Assembly: GCF_027484365.1 (NCBI RefSeq)
Contig: NZ_JAIXTC010000007.1
Span: 124,001-188,000 of the forward strand
Source of the DNA: Brevundimonas sp.
Lineage (GTDB): Bacteria; Pseudomonadota; Alphaproteobacteria; Caulobacterales; Caulobacteraceae
Reading direction: 5' to 3'
Length of the DNA stretch: 64,000 nucleotides
The notes under the pieces are model-generated. The model saw nothing but the letters and a program-made list of their open reading frames with translations. It did not search any database and was not told the DNA's origin. Made by a program: the position numbers and the translations under genes. Shown here in pieces: positions 18,033 to 26,596 of the stretch (positions are counted from its first letter, which is position 1; the number at the start of each line of letters is the position of its first letter).

Positions 18033-18830
18033 TCAGGCGTTGCCGGCGATCTCGCCGTTGTCGTTCGCGCGCTGGAAGGCCAGGGCGATCAGGCGATCCC
18101 AGCCGAGCAGCGACACCAGGTGGGCGTAGATCTGGCCCAGGGCGCCGTTGTCGCGCAGTTCGGCCAGCTTCTCGGCCGGCAGGGCCTTCAGCTTTTCTTC
18201 CGAGACGGCGAAATAGTCGGCCAGCTTCTGCGGCTGGCCCGCCTCGCCGCGCTCGTTGCGTGGGGTGAAGACGGCCTCGCGGACGTCGAACAGGTCAAGA
18301 TCGGTGAGCAGCTTGACGAAGCTGTCGGTGCGCTGGCGCTCCTGCTCGAAGTTGTTGCAGAACTCCATGGCCTGATTGACGTAGTCCGACGGCTTGCCGT
18401 CGTTGAACAGGGGAGCCTGACCGCCTTCGACGATGAAGGGCGCGTCGCGGTCGATGCACAGGATCAGGCGCTGGTTCTGCGGGTCGTTGGCGAAGACGAA
18501 TGGATAGCGGCGGACATAGGCCGGGATGTAGGCCTCGGGGCGGAAGTCGCCCGTGGCGGTCACGTACAGGTTCTCGGACTGGCGCAGGCCCATGACGGCG
18601 ACCGGCTGTTTGGAATCGCCGAGGAAGACGACCGGGTAGCTGAGGGCGGCCGGAGCGAACTCGGTCACGGTCAGCGGCACGACGTGCGACGCCGCGACGA
18701 AGGCGTAAGGCTTTTCGACCGGGTTGACGCCCAGCTTGCCGTGCAGGTCGCTCGAGAGCGGCTCGGGCTTGCTGTAGAACAGGACATTGCCGTCGAGGCC
18801 GGTGTCTTGGGGTGCGGTGGTGTCGGTCAT
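18033..18830 (-). CDS. SapC family protein
   Basis: 265 residues matching the SapC family: LFYSKPEPLSSDLHGKLGVN, YAFVAASHVVPLTVTEFAPA and AYVRRYPFVFAND are typical, followed by LILCIDRDAPFI. The protein has no signal peptide or membrane helix. SapC was named for a role linked to S-layer protein secretion in Campylobacter, but in alphaproteobacteria its function is unproven and it often sits beside TonB-dependent receptors, as here. It ends at the TAGGCAG repeat, opposite the MaoC-like gene. Confidence 0.88.
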   Translation of the reverse strand: MTDTTAPQDTGLDGNVLFYSKPEPLSSDLHGKLGVNPVEKPYAFVAASHVVPLTVTEFAPAALSYPVVFLGDSKQPVAVMGLRQSENLYVTATGDFRPEAYIPAYVRRYPFVFANDPQNQRLILCIDRDAPFIVEGGQAPLFNDGKPSDYVNQAMEFCNNFEQERQRTDSFVKLLTDLDLFDVREAVFTPRNERGEAGQPQKLADYFAVSEEKLKALPAEKLAELRDNGALGQIYAHLVSLLGWDRLIALAFQRANDNGEIAGNA

Positions 18831-18914
18831 GAACGCGAGAGCTCTGCGAATGGCGGGAAGGCGGGCCTTCTAGCGGAACCCGCCCGCCGCCGCAAACCGG
18901 TGCGCCTGTGAGGC

Positions 18915-20936
18915 TTAAAACCGGTAGGTGACGCCGACCCGAAGATTCCGTCCGGCCTGGGGCGCGATGTCCTTAAGGAAGGAGGCGTGTTCGCGCGCCT
19001 CTTCGTCAGTCAGGTTGTGGGCCTCGGCGAAGACGGTGACGTTGCGGTCCGCGAACGGCCGGATCGAGCCCGACAGATTGACCATGGTGTAGCCGTCGGT
19101 CGGCAGTTCGAAGGCGGCGGTCTCGTCCTGTTCGCCGACGTGGCGGACCTCCAGCTCCGTGTCCCAGTTGCTGTCGGTCCAGGTCAGGCGGCCGGTGATT
19201 GAATACGGCGGGATGCGCGCGGCGGGGCCCAGGTCGGTGTCGGCCTTCACATAGTCGGCGGCGGCGCCGAGCTTCAGGCTGCGCGCGCCGGATTCCCAGA
19301 GGGCATAGTCGCCTTCCAGCTCGAAGCCGGTGAAGGTGGCGTCGGTCTGGACATAGGCGAAGATCGGGAAGGGCTCGCCGTCGAAATCGAAATCGGCGCC
19401 GGTCGGCCGCTGGTCGATGAAGCCGTCGTATTCCGCCCGATAGATGTGCAGGTCGCCGTCGAGCGGTCCGCGCGAGAGGTGGACGGTCCCCTCGAGGGTC
19501 AGGACCTTCTCGGAATCGAGGGTCGGGTCGCCCAGCTCATAGGCTGCGGTGGCCACGTGGACGCCGTCGGAGAACAGTTCGACCTCGCTGGGGGCCCGCT
19601 CGCTGGAGGACAGGCTGAGGCCCAGGAACAGGCCCTGGGCCGGTTTGAAGAAGACGGAACCCGAGGCGGACCAGTTGTCGAACTGGCGGTCGATGTTCGT
19701 CGAACCGCCGATCGGAGTGGCGGACAGTTCGCGCCGGTCGTAGCGGAGGCCGCCCTCGAAGCCGTAGGCGCCGAGGTCCAGCCGCTGGACCGTGTAGAGG
19801 CCGGTTTCCTTGATCGAGGTCGCAGGCACGAAGGCCTCCTCGCCGATGGCGTCGAAGTCGCGGTCCAGCACCTGGAGGCCGACGACACCCTGCCAGCCGT
19901 CGCGCTGGCGCTGGATCAGTTCGGCCCGGCCCTCATAGCCCGAAGACTGGAAGATTGTGCCGACCTTCGGGCCTTCGAATTCGGTGTGCTCGTAGTCGGC
20001 GTAGCCGGCCGAGAGGTTGAACGACTGGAACCAGGCCGTGTCGATGTCGCGTCGGGCACGGAAGTCGTAGCGGGTCTGTTCCAGATCGATCGAGACCTCG
20101 GGTTCGGCCACCGTGCCGTAGTTGGACTGCGTGTTCTTGACCGAGACGCCGATGAAGCCGCGGTCATCGACCCGGGAAACACCGGCCCCGACCTGTTCGA
20201 TCTCCGCGTAGGAGTTGATCACGGTTCCTGCATTGTCACGGGCCACGCCTTCGGCGTCCGCGAGACGCTGAGAGATCGCCGAACCGGGGATGTCGTAGTC
20301 GCCGCTGTCGCGCTTGAACCCGTCGATGGTGAAGACGAACGGACCGACGTTGGCCGCGAGACGGGCGCCGAGACCATAGCCGTCGTCGACGCTGGAATAC
20401 TGGGTCGAGACATGGCCGTCGACGCCGCCCTCGACGGCGTGGGTCGGGATGCGTTCGTCAAGGATGTTGACCACCCCGCCGATGGCCGAGCCGCCGAAGG
20501 TCAGGGTCGAGGGGCCGCGCACGACCTCGATGCGGTTGGCCTCGGCCGGATCCACGGCGACCTGGTGATCCGGCGAGACGGCGGAGGCGTCGATCATGCC
20601 CAGCCCGTTGGTCAGGACCTGGACGCGCGGACCGGACAGGCCCCGGATCACGGGACGGCTGGCGCCCGGCGCGAAGCTGGAGGAGCGCACGCCCGGCAGG
20701 CCAGCGACCAGATCGCCGAGGGTCTGGACCGGGGCGACCGCCAGGGCTTCCTCATCCATCACGTCCACGGCGATGAGGCTGGCATTGTCCGTGACGCCGA
20801 AGGGTCGGCCCGTGACGATCACGTCCTCGACCGAGTCCTCCTGTTGCGGCGCGTTTTGCGCATGGGCGGCGCCGGCCAGGGCGCTCGCGGCGACGGCGAC
20901 GAGGAGGGCGGAGCGGGATACGGAAACAGGGCGCAT
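18915..20936 (-). CDS. TonB-dependent receptor, ZnuD-like (probable zinc uptake)
   Basis: 673 residues: signal peptide (ALLVAVAASALAGAAHAQ), TonB-box region SVEDVIVTGRPFGV, plug domain (LGDLVAGLPGVRSSSFAPGA, RPVIRGLSGPRVQVLTNGLG), and an outer-membrane barrel ending in aromatic Phe (RNLRVGVTYRF). The segment EAREHASFLKDIAPQAGRNL near the C-terminus is typical of the ZnuD group. A Zur-box-like palindrome lies 30 bp before the start codon and a Zur-type regulator is divergent, so repression by zinc is likely. I rate zinc as substrate probable but unproven, since the long His-rich loop of neisserial ZnuD is not obvious. Confidence 0.88.
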   Translation of the reverse strand: MRPVSVSRSALLVAVAASALAGAAHAQNAPQQEDSVEDVIVTGRPFGVTDNASLIAVDVMDEEALAVAPVQTLGDLVAGLPGVRSSSFAPGASRPVIRGLSGPRVQVLTNGLGMIDASAVSPDHQVAVDPAEANRIEVVRGPSTLTFGGSAIGGVVNILDERIPTHAVEGGVDGHVSTQYSSVDDGYGLGARLAANVGPFVFTIDGFKRDSGDYDIPGSAISQRLADAEGVARDNAGTVINSYAEIEQVGAGVSRVDDRGFIGVSVKNTQSNYGTVAEPEVSIDLEQTRYDFRARRDIDTAWFQSFNLSAGYADYEHTEFEGPKVGTIFQSSGYEGRAELIQRQRDGWQGVVGLQVLDRDFDAIGEEAFVPATSIKETGLYTVQRLDLGAYGFEGGLRYDRRELSATPIGGSTNIDRQFDNWSASGSVFFKPAQGLFLGLSLSSSERAPSEVELFSDGVHVATAAYELGDPTLDSEKVLTLEGTVHLSRGPLDGDLHIYRAEYDGFIDQRPTGADFDFDGEPFPIFAYVQTDATFTGFELEGDYALWESGARSLKLGAAADYVKADTDLGPAARIPPYSITGRLTWTDSNWDTELEVRHVGEQDETAAFELPTDGYTMVNLSGSIRPFADRNVTVFAEAHNLTDEEAREHASFLKDIAPQAGRNLRVGVTYRF

Positions 20937-20965
20937 GACGATCTCTCGGGGAGGAGGAGATCAAG

Positions 20966-20980
20966 TGTTATGAGATAACA
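20966..20980. promoter_or_regulatory. Zur box
   Basis: A perfect palindrome TGTTAT-GAG-ATAACA in an otherwise GC-rich gap between the ZnuD-like receptor and zur. It matches the AT-rich GTTATnnnATAAC pattern of alphaproteobacterial Zur sites and probably controls both divergent genes. Confidence 0.85.
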
Positions 20981-21039
20981 TCACGCACAGTCAAGCGGCG
21001 GTGGTTGCGGCGGGGCGTCAGGCGGCCTAGCTCTGGGCC

Positions 21040-21525
21040 ATGGGTTCCCATTGCGACCATGAGCACCACGAGACCGGCCTGACCGCCGGTGAGGTCGACC
21101 GGGCCCTGGCCTCGGCCGAGGCGCGCTGCGTCCTGCAGGGCGAACGGATGACCGCGCCGCGCAAACGGGTGCTGGAACTGCTGCTCCAGGCGGGTGAGGC
21201 CGTGAAGGCCTATGACCTGATCGCCCGCTACGGCGTCGACGGCGTGGCCGCCAAGCCGCCGACCGTCTACCGGGCGCTGGAATTCCTCGAAAAGACCGGC
21301 CTGGCCCACCGCATCGCCTCGATCAGCGCCTATGTCGCCTGTTCGGTCGGGGACCGGGCCCATGCCGCAGCCTTCCTGATCTGCGACTGCTGCGGCGCCA
21401 CCGAGGAGGTCACCCCGCCCGAGGGCGAGGCCCTCCAGCAGGCCGCCATAGCCGCGGGCTATGCCCTCGAACGGACAACGATCGAAGGTCACGGGCGCTG
21501 CCCGGCCTGCCGGGTCGCGGCTTAG
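21040..21525 (+). CDS. zur: Fur-family zinc regulator Zur
   Basis: 161 residues. The winged helix includes MTAPRKRVLELLLQAGEAVK, AYDLIARYGVDGVAAKPPTV and YRALEFLEKTGLAHRI. The C-terminal half carries FLICDCCGATEEV and HGRCPACRV, two CxxC pairs that form the structural zinc site of Zur. The N-terminal HCDHEHH cluster is another metal-binding feature. The short Zur-like dimerisation domain and the divergent ZnuD-like receptor with its palindromic operator favour Zur over Fur. Confidence 0.93.
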   Translation: MGSHCDHEHHETGLTAGEVDRALASAEARCVLQGERMTAPRKRVLELLLQAGEAVKAYDLIARYGVDGVAAKPPTVYRALEFLEKTGLAHRIASISAYVACSVGDRAHAAAFLICDCCGATEEVTPPEGEALQQAAIAAGYALERTTIEGHGRCPACRVAA

Positions 21526-21596
21526 GCGGGACGTCGCGTCGCCGCACAGGCCGATAGACGCTGGCGTCGGGGGCTCCGGCTCCCTAGATTCCCGAC

Positions 21597-22487
21597 ATGG
21601 ACGCTGCCCGGCTCTCCCCGCCCCGCCGCATGACCGTGCCCATCGACAACCGATGGGGCGTGGGCGAACTGTCGGTGCTCGATTTCGGCGATCCGAAGCG
21701 GCCGGTCGACCTGGTCTTCTGTCACGCCAACGGGTTCAACGCCCGGACCTATCGCTCCATCCTGGCGCCTCTGGCCTCGTCCCTGCGGATCCTCGCCCCC
21801 GATCTGCGCGGCCATGGCGCAACGACCCTGCCGACGAACCGCCAGGGCCGGAAGGGCTGGCAAGATCACCGCGACGATCTCGTCGCCCTGCTCGACAGCC
21901 TCGACGGCCCGCCGGTGGTCATTGCCGGCCATTCGATGGGGGCGACCAGCGCCATTCTCGCGGCCGCCGAACGGCCTGCGAAAGTCTCCCGGGTGGTCGC
22001 CCTCGATCCGGTGATCTGGAGACGGTGGGTGGTGGCTGCGCTCCAGCTGCCGCTGATCAGCCGGCTGCCCGGACACATTCCGCTGGTGAAGGGCGCCCTC
22101 CGGCGCCGGTCACGGTTCGACAGCCGTGAACAGGCCCTGGCGGCCTATCGCAACCGGGGTGCCTTCAAGGGCTGGTCCGACATCATGGTGGTCGACTACC
22201 TCGGCGCCGGTCTGACCGAGGACGGCGAGGGGTTCGCCCTGACCTGCCCGCCGGAATGGGAGGCTTCGAACTATTCGGTCCAGGGCCACGACCCGTGGAA
22301 GGCCATGCGCGACAGTGGAAGGCCGATCCGCATCCTCAAGGCCGAGGCCCATTCGACCTGCGCCGTGAAGGCCGCGCCGCGCGGCCTGCCTCTCGTCTCG
22401 GTGGAGACGGTCGAGGGCGGCACTCATTTCTTCCCGATGCTGCGACCCGATATCGTGCGGGACGCCCTGTTCGACGCGGCGGTCTAG
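21597..22487 (+). CDS. Alpha/beta hydrolase
   Basis: 296 residues. The fold is shown by the oxyanion segment FCHANGFNARTYRSIL, the DLRGHGAT turn and the nucleophile elbow GHSMGA. The acidic residue probably lies near KAEAHSTC, and the catalytic His is in VEGGTHFFPM. It has no signal peptide, so a cytoplasmic esterase or lipase-like enzyme is likely. The substrate is unknown. The first ATG (21597) is used, and an ATG at 21630 (MTVPIDNRWG) is an equally plausible start. Its stop shares the bases CTAG with the convergent gene. Confidence 0.88.
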   Translation: MDAARLSPPRRMTVPIDNRWGVGELSVLDFGDPKRPVDLVFCHANGFNARTYRSILAPLASSLRILAPDLRGHGATTLPTNRQGRKGWQDHRDDLVALLDSLDGPPVVIAGHSMGATSAILAAAERPAKVSRVVALDPVIWRRWVVAALQLPLISRLPGHIPLVKGALRRRSRFDSREQALAAYRNRGAFKGWSDIMVVDYLGAGLTEDGEGFALTCPPEWEASNYSVQGHDPWKAMRDSGRPIRILKAEAHSTCAVKAAPRGLPLVSVETVEGGTHFFPMLRPDIVRDALFDAAV

Positions 22488-22825
22488 TTTCCGGTCTTGG
22501 CCGTGTAGTCGGCGCGGTCGCGCTCGGTGGCGGCGGCGCGGGCGGCCTTCTCGGCGGCCAGACGATCCTCGATGGCCAGCAGTTCGCGGTTTTGCTCATC
22601 CGAGGCCTGGGCCCGCGTCACACCGGCGGGACGGCCGGTGATGTCCGGCAGATAGATCGGCTGAACGCACTCGCGTCCCTCGGCATACCACCAGCGGCCG
22701 CTCTGCTCGCACCGGTCCGCAGGCGCGACATAGAATCGCTGGAAGGCGAAGGCTCCGGCGACGAGGACGGCGAACAGACCGAAGAACAGGATCGACAGGC
22801 GGCGCATGGTCAGGAAGCGGTTCAT
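22484..22825 (-). CDS. Hypothetical membrane-anchored protein
   Basis: 113 residues with one N-terminal membrane helix (about 9-28, LSILFFGLFAVLVAGAFAFQ), then a periplasmic part with two cysteines (ADRCEQSGRWWYAEGRECVQ) that could form a disulfide. A charged helical tail follows, rich in Glu, Arg and Ala. No domain family is recognised. The stop codon overlaps that of the convergent hydrolase (CTAG at 22484-22487), leaving no room for a terminator. It is divergent from etfB. Confidence 0.78.
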   Translation of the reverse strand: MNRFLTMRRLSILFFGLFAVLVAGAFAFQRFYVAPADRCEQSGRWWYAEGRECVQPIYLPDITGRPAGVTRAQASDEQNRELLAIEDRLAAEKAARAAATERDRADYTAKTGN

Positions 22826-22937
22826 CGATTTTCCACTCGCGGCGACGTCCCAAGTTCACGTCGCGTTACGTTGACAGGCTCCTTCGCCCGTTCCATTCCC
22901 TGCCGCAACATTCCGGCGATCCTATGGACAGTCAAAC

Positions 22938-23702
22938 ATGAAGGTTCTCGTCCCCGTCAAACGGGTGATCGACTATAACGTCAAGGCCCGCGTGAAGGCG
23001 GACCAGACCGGCGTCGATCTGGCCAACGTCAAGATGAGCATGAATCCTTTCGACGAAATCGCCGTCGAGGAGGCGGTTCGTCTGAAGGAAGGCAAGGAAC
23101 ACCACGCCGCCGGCACCGCGACCGAGATCGTGGTCGTCTCCATCGGCGTGACCCAGGCCCAGGAAACCATCCGCACCGCCCTGGCCATGGGCGCCGATCG
23201 CGGCATCCTGATCCAGTCCGACGCGGACCTTGAGCCCCTGGCCGTCGCCAAGCTCCTGGCCGCCGTCGTGGCCGAGGAAAAGCCGGACCTGGTCCTGATG
23301 GGCAAACAGTCCATCGACGGCGACAACAATGCGGTCGGCCAGATGCTGGCCGCCCTGCTCGACTGGCCCCAGGCCACTTTCGCCGCGAAGATCGAGATCG
23401 CGGGCGGCACGGCCAACGTCACCCGTGAAGTGGACGGCGGCAACCAGACCCTGTCGGCGGCCCTGCCGGCCGTGATCACGGTGGACCTGCGCCTCAACAC
23501 GCCGCGCTACGCCTCCCTGCCGAACATCATGAAGGCCAAGAAGAAGGAGATCGCGATGAAGGCGGTCGCCGACTACGGGGTCGATACGGCCGACCGGCTG
23601 ACGGTGGTCAAGGTGACGGCCCCGCCGACCCGCTCGGCCGGGATCAAGGTGGCTGACGCCGCCGAACTGGTATCCAAACTCAAGACCGCAGGAGCCCTGT
23701 AA
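22938..23702 (+). CDS. etfB: Electron transfer flavoprotein subunit beta
   Basis: 254 residues, full length. [20 protein letters not shown], the [17 protein letters not shown] segment and [20 protein letters not shown] are diagnostic. EtfB binds AMP and pairs with EtfA to pass electrons from acyl-CoA and other dehydrogenases to ETF-ubiquinone oxidoreductase. The gene is followed directly by etfA with a one-base overlap (TAATG), so expression is coupled. Confidence 0.97.
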   Translation: MKVLVPVKRVIDYNVKARVKADQTGVDLANVKMSMNPFDEIAVEEAVRLKEGKEHHAAGTATEIVVVSIGVTQAQETIRTALAMGADRGILIQSDADLEPLAVAKLLAAVVAEEKPDLVLMGKQSIDGDNNAVGQMLAALLDWPQATFAAKIEIAGGTANVTREVDGGNQTLSAALPAVITVDLRLNTPRYASLPNIMKAKKKEIAMKAVADYGVDTADRLTVVKVTAPPTRSAGIKVADAAELVSKLKTAGAL

Positions 23703-24631
23703 TGGCCGTCCTCGTCATCGCCGACCATGACGGGTCGGCCGTCCGCGACTCCACGAACAAGACCGTGACCGCGGCCCTCGCCCTGTCCTCCGACGTGGAC
23801 ATCCTGGTCGTCGGCTCGGCCGCCAAGGCCGCCGCCGATGCGGCTGCGAAGATCGCCGGGGTCCGCAAGGTCTTGCTGGCCGAGAGCGGCGAACTGGGTC
23901 ACCAGCTGGCCGAGGCCGTGACGGCCACGGTCGTCGCCCTCGCCGGCGGCTATGATGCGATCCTGTCGCCGGCCTCGATGGACGGCAAGAACTTCATGCC
24001 CCGGATCGCGGCGAAGCTGGACGTCGCCCCGATCTCGGACATCATCGAGGTCGTCTCGGCCGATACCTTCGTGCGCCCGATCTATGCCGGCAACGCCCTG
24101 GAGACCGTCCGGTCCTCGGACGCCAAAAAGGTCATCACCGTCCGCCCGACCGCCTTCGCCCCGGCCGCCGAGGGCGGTTCGGCCCCGGTCGAGAGCGTGG
24201 CCGGTTCGGACGCCGGCAAGGCGGCTTTCGTCGGCGAGGAGATGGTCAAGTCAGACCGTCCCGAACTGGGCGCGGCCAAGATCGTCGTCTCCGGCGGTCG
24301 CGCCCTCGGCTCGGCCGAGGAATTCCATGCGGTGATCGAGCCCCTGGCCGACAAGCTGGGTGCCGCCGTCGGCGCCTCGCGCGCCGCCGTGGACGCCGGC
24401 TATGCACCCAACGATTACCAGGTCGGCCAGACCGGCAAGGTCGTCGCTCCGGGCCTCTACATCGCCGTCGGCATCTCGGGCGCCATCCAGCATCTCGCCG
24501 GGATGAAGGATTCGAAGATCATCGTCGCCATCAACAAGGACGCCGACGCCCCGATCTTCCAGGTCGCCGACTTCGGCATCGTCGGCGACTACAAGACGGT
24601 CGTGCCGGAGCTGATGGCCGCCCTGGGGTAG
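23702..24631 (+). CDS. etfA: Electron transfer flavoprotein subunit alpha
   Basis: 309 residues, full length. The C-terminal FAD domain carries [20 protein letters not shown], the [20 protein letters not shown] segment, [20 protein letters not shown] and [13 protein letters not shown], the standard EtfA FAD-binding signature. It forms the ETF heterodimer with EtfB. A terminator hairpin follows 24 bp downstream. The 3-hydroxybutyryl-CoA dehydrogenase gene that often follows etfA in related genomes is not present. Confidence 0.97.
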   Translation: MAVLVIADHDGSAVRDSTNKTVTAALALSSDVDILVVGSAAKAAADAAAKIAGVRKVLLAESGELGHQLAEAVTATVVALAGGYDAILSPASMDGKNFMPRIAAKLDVAPISDIIEVVSADTFVRPIYAGNALETVRSSDAKKVITVRPTAFAPAAEGGSAPVESVAGSDAGKAAFVGEEMVKSDRPELGAAKIVVSGGRALGSAEEFHAVIEPLADKLGAAVGASRAAVDAGYAPNDYQVGQTGKVVAPGLYIAVGISGAIQHLAGMKDSKIIVAINKDADAPIFQVADFGIVGDYKTVVPELMAALG

Positions 24632-24655
24632 GGTTCAGACCCGGACTTCGAACAG

Positions 24656-24686
24656 GGGCGCGGCGCCGCAGGGTCCGCGCCCTTTT
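24656..24686 (+). terminator. Intrinsic terminator after etfA
   Basis: GGGCGCGG (24656-24663) pairs with CCGCGCCC (24675-24682), followed by TTTT. Confidence 0.85.
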
Positions 24687-24699
24687 CGTTGGGCGTCCG

Positions 24700-25458
24700 T
24701 CAGAGCGTCGGACGGGCGGGTCCGAACGGCCATCCGCCGGAAAAGTCGATGACGGCGCCGGTCAGGAACCGGGTGCGGACCGTAGCGAGGAAGGCGATCA
24801 CCTCGCCGATTTCCTCAGGCTCGGCGAGCCGGCCCACCGGAACATTCTGCCGGACATAGGCCCGTCCCTGTTCGGACTCACGGAACAGGGCTCGCGGGTA
24901 ATAGGCCTCGCTGTAGAGGAAGTTGGGCGCCACAGCGTTCACCACGATCCCGTCCGCGGCGCAGTCGACGGCCAGCGACCGCACCATGGCGTTCGCCGCC
25001 GCCCGGGCGGCGTCTGGAAAAGCGCCCCCCGACAGAGGCAGTCGCGTGCGGTTGGACGTGATCATGACGATATTGGCGCCGCCCCGGGACCGCAGGTGGG
25101 GCAGGGCGGCCTGGATGAGCCGGAACGGCCATTCGACGAGGCGGGCCAGATTGTCCTGCAGGACCGACGTCGGCGCCGTTTCCGGACTGTGGGCTGTGGC
25201 GGGGAAGTGGTCGTTGCTGACGATCACCTGAAGTCGCGGCGCGCGGCGGAGCGCGTCCGCGACGACCTCCTCCGGATCAGTCGCCACGACAGGCTCGAGA
25301 TGGGGTCTTCCGGCGCGGTACCGGGCCCAGGTCTCGCCATCGGCAAAGCCGGTGTCGTGGGCCAGAACGTGAAATCCCGCCTCCAGCAGGGCGGTGACGG
25401 CGGGCGGCCCGGCGTAGCCGGCGGCATGGGTTACAAGGGCGCAAGGTCGGTCGCTCAT
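24700..25458 (-). CDS. SDR-fold protein of the halohydrin dehalogenase-like group, catalytic Tyr replaced
   Basis: 252 residues from ATG 25458; open frame continues to 25527, but this start gives the expected N-terminus. In place of the SDR dinucleotide motif it has T10-HAAG-Y15-A-G17, matching the T-x4-F/Y-x-G motif of halohydrin dehalogenases. Further matches to HheC-type proteins are VIVSNDHF (80-84 region), [14 protein letters not shown] and [16 protein letters not shown]. The catalytic motif S-x12-Y-x3-R appears as S135-x12-P148-x3-R152, so Ser and Arg are kept but Tyr is Pro. It may be inactive, use another residue, or be a relative with a different role. It is divergent from an ArsR-type gene. 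Confidence 0.78.
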   Translation of the reverse strand: MSDRPCALVTHAAGYAGPPAVTALLEAGFHVLAHDTGFADGETWARYRAGRPHLEPVVATDPEEVVADALRRAPRLQVIVSNDHFPATAHSPETAPTSVLQDNLARLVEWPFRLIQAALPHLRSRGGANIVMITSNRTRLPLSGGAFPDAARAAANAMVRSLAVDCAADGIVVNAVAPNFLYSEAYYPRALFRESEQGRAYVRQNVPVGRLAEPEEIGEVIAFLATVRTRFLTGAVIDFSGGWPFGPARPTL

Positions 25459-25530
25459 GGACCCAGCCTCGCGCCATCGCGGTGCTGACGCAACGGGCGG
25501 ACGGTTCACAGGGGTCGCTTGACTCATTTC

Positions 25531-25548
25531 GATGATTAGCTAAACATC
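25531..25548. promoter_or_regulatory. Probable operator of the ArsR-type regulator
   Basis: GATGATTAGCTAAACATC is a palindrome except for one mismatched pair. It ends five bases before the ArsR start codon, where bound repressor would block both the promoter and the ribosome site. It also lies upstream of the divergent dehalogenase-like gene. Confidence 0.65.
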
Positions 25549-25553
25549 TCAGT

Positions 25554-25850
25554 ATGAGCAGTGTCTTCAGGGCCCTTTCCGATCCGACCCGCCGGCGCGT
25601 GCTTCAGCTCCTGCGGCAGGGACCGATGACGGCCGGCGAACTCAGCGACCGCTTCGACGTGTCCAAACCGACCATGTCGGCGCATTTCGCGGTGCTGAAG
25701 GAGGCCGATCTGGTCCACGCCGAGAAGGCCGGAAAGTCCGTCATCTACCACCTGAAGCTCTCTGTGCTCGAAGAGGCCCTGCTGGGCTTTGTCCATTCAT
25801 TCGGCCTCGACGCTGAACCGTCGCCGTCCAAAGAGGAGCCTGCCCAATGA
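25554..25850 (+). CDS. ArsR-family repressor (autorepressor SdpR type)
   Basis: 98 residues. It begins VFRALSDPTRRRVLQLLRQG, followed by MTAGELSDRFDVSKPTMSAH and FAVLKEADLVHAEKAGKSVI, the winged helix of ArsR regulators of the SdpR group. No metal-binding Cys box (ELCVCDL) is present, so metal sensing is unlikely. The next gene overlaps by four bases (ATGA) and encodes a small membrane protein, like the sdpR-sdpI pair. In that system the membrane partner sequesters the repressor. Confidence 0.93.
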   Translation: MSSVFRALSDPTRRRVLQLLRQGPMTAGELSDRFDVSKPTMSAHFAVLKEADLVHAEKAGKSVIYHLKLSVLEEALLGFVHSFGLDAEPSPSKEEPAQ

Positions 25851-26224
25851 CCAAGGACCTGATCAACAGCCTCGCCTGGGGCGGCGGAATCGTCGCCCTG
25901 GCGTTGGCTGCGGCCCTCGCCCGCAATCTCGGCTATATCGACCAGGAGACGACGATGCGGATCGTTCTGGGCGCGACAGGACTGATGGTCGCCTCGTTCG
26001 GCGACCGCATTCCCAAGACGTTCGCGCCGAGCGCCGGCGCCCGGAAGGCCCAGCGCGTCGCCGCCTGGTCCATGGTGCTCAGCGGCCTCGTCTATGCGGG
26101 GGCGTTTATCCTCGCGCCGACGATGATGACCGCGATGGTGATCGGTTGCGGCGCGGTGATCCTCGGCCTGGCGGTGACCTTCGGTTATTGCCTGTCGCTG
26201 CGGAACCGGGCGAAGGCCGCCTGA
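25847..26224 (+). CDS. Small SdpI-like membrane protein
   Basis: 125 residues with four hydrophobic segments (about 8-26, 37-51, 71-90 and 92-114). The segment GDRIPKTFAPSAGARKAQRV between helices 2 and 3 resembles the conserved N-x-PK-T loop of SdpI immunity proteins. Translational coupling with the ArsR-type gene supports a regulator/membrane-sensor pair. Assignment to the SdpI family is tentative because the protein is shorter than typical SdpI (about 200 residues). Confidence 0.72.
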   Translation: MTKDLINSLAWGGGIVALALAAALARNLGYIDQETTMRIVLGATGLMVASFGDRIPKTFAPSAGARKAQRVAAWSMVLSGLVYAGAFILAPTMMTAMVIGCGAVILGLAVTFGYCLSLRNRAKAA

Positions 26225-26232
26225 GGCGGTCG

Positions 26233-26511
26233 ATGGCCCGCCTCGCCATCAAACTCACGCCCGGCGCGTCCGCCGACCGCATCGACGGCTGGGATGTGGA
26301 CGCCGACGGACGGTCCGTCCTCAAGGTCCGGGTGCGCGCCCGCCCGGTCGAGGGCGAGGCAAACGCCGCCCTGATCCTTCTGCTCTCGAAATCCCTCGGC
26401 GTGTCGCGCTCGTCCGTGTCCGTGGCGCGCGGCGGACAGTCGCGGCTGAAGATGATCGAGATCGAAGGCGTCGATGACGAAGCCCTGCGCGCCCGCCTTA
26501 CAGGAATGTAA
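26233..26511 (+). CDS. DUF167 family protein (YggU-like)
   Basis: 92 residues. RLAIKLTPGASADRIDGWDV, VRVRARPVEGEANAALILLL and LLSKSLGVSRSSVSVARGGQ are the complete DUF167 domain. The family is widespread and small, with a known fold (YggU, MTH637) but no firm function. ATG 26233 is used. It follows the membrane protein gene by eight bases and may belong to the same transcript. Confidence 0.93.
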   Translation: MARLAIKLTPGASADRIDGWDVDADGRSVLKVRVRARPVEGEANAALILLLSKSLGVSRSSVSVARGGQSRLKMIEIEGVDDEALRARLTGM

Positions 26512-26596
26512 TGTTTCCGCCTTTGACGGACGGGTTGAGACGCTTTTGTAATCCGCCCCGTTCCGCGCCGTCGGCGCGACAGGGGAGCGTCCAACC

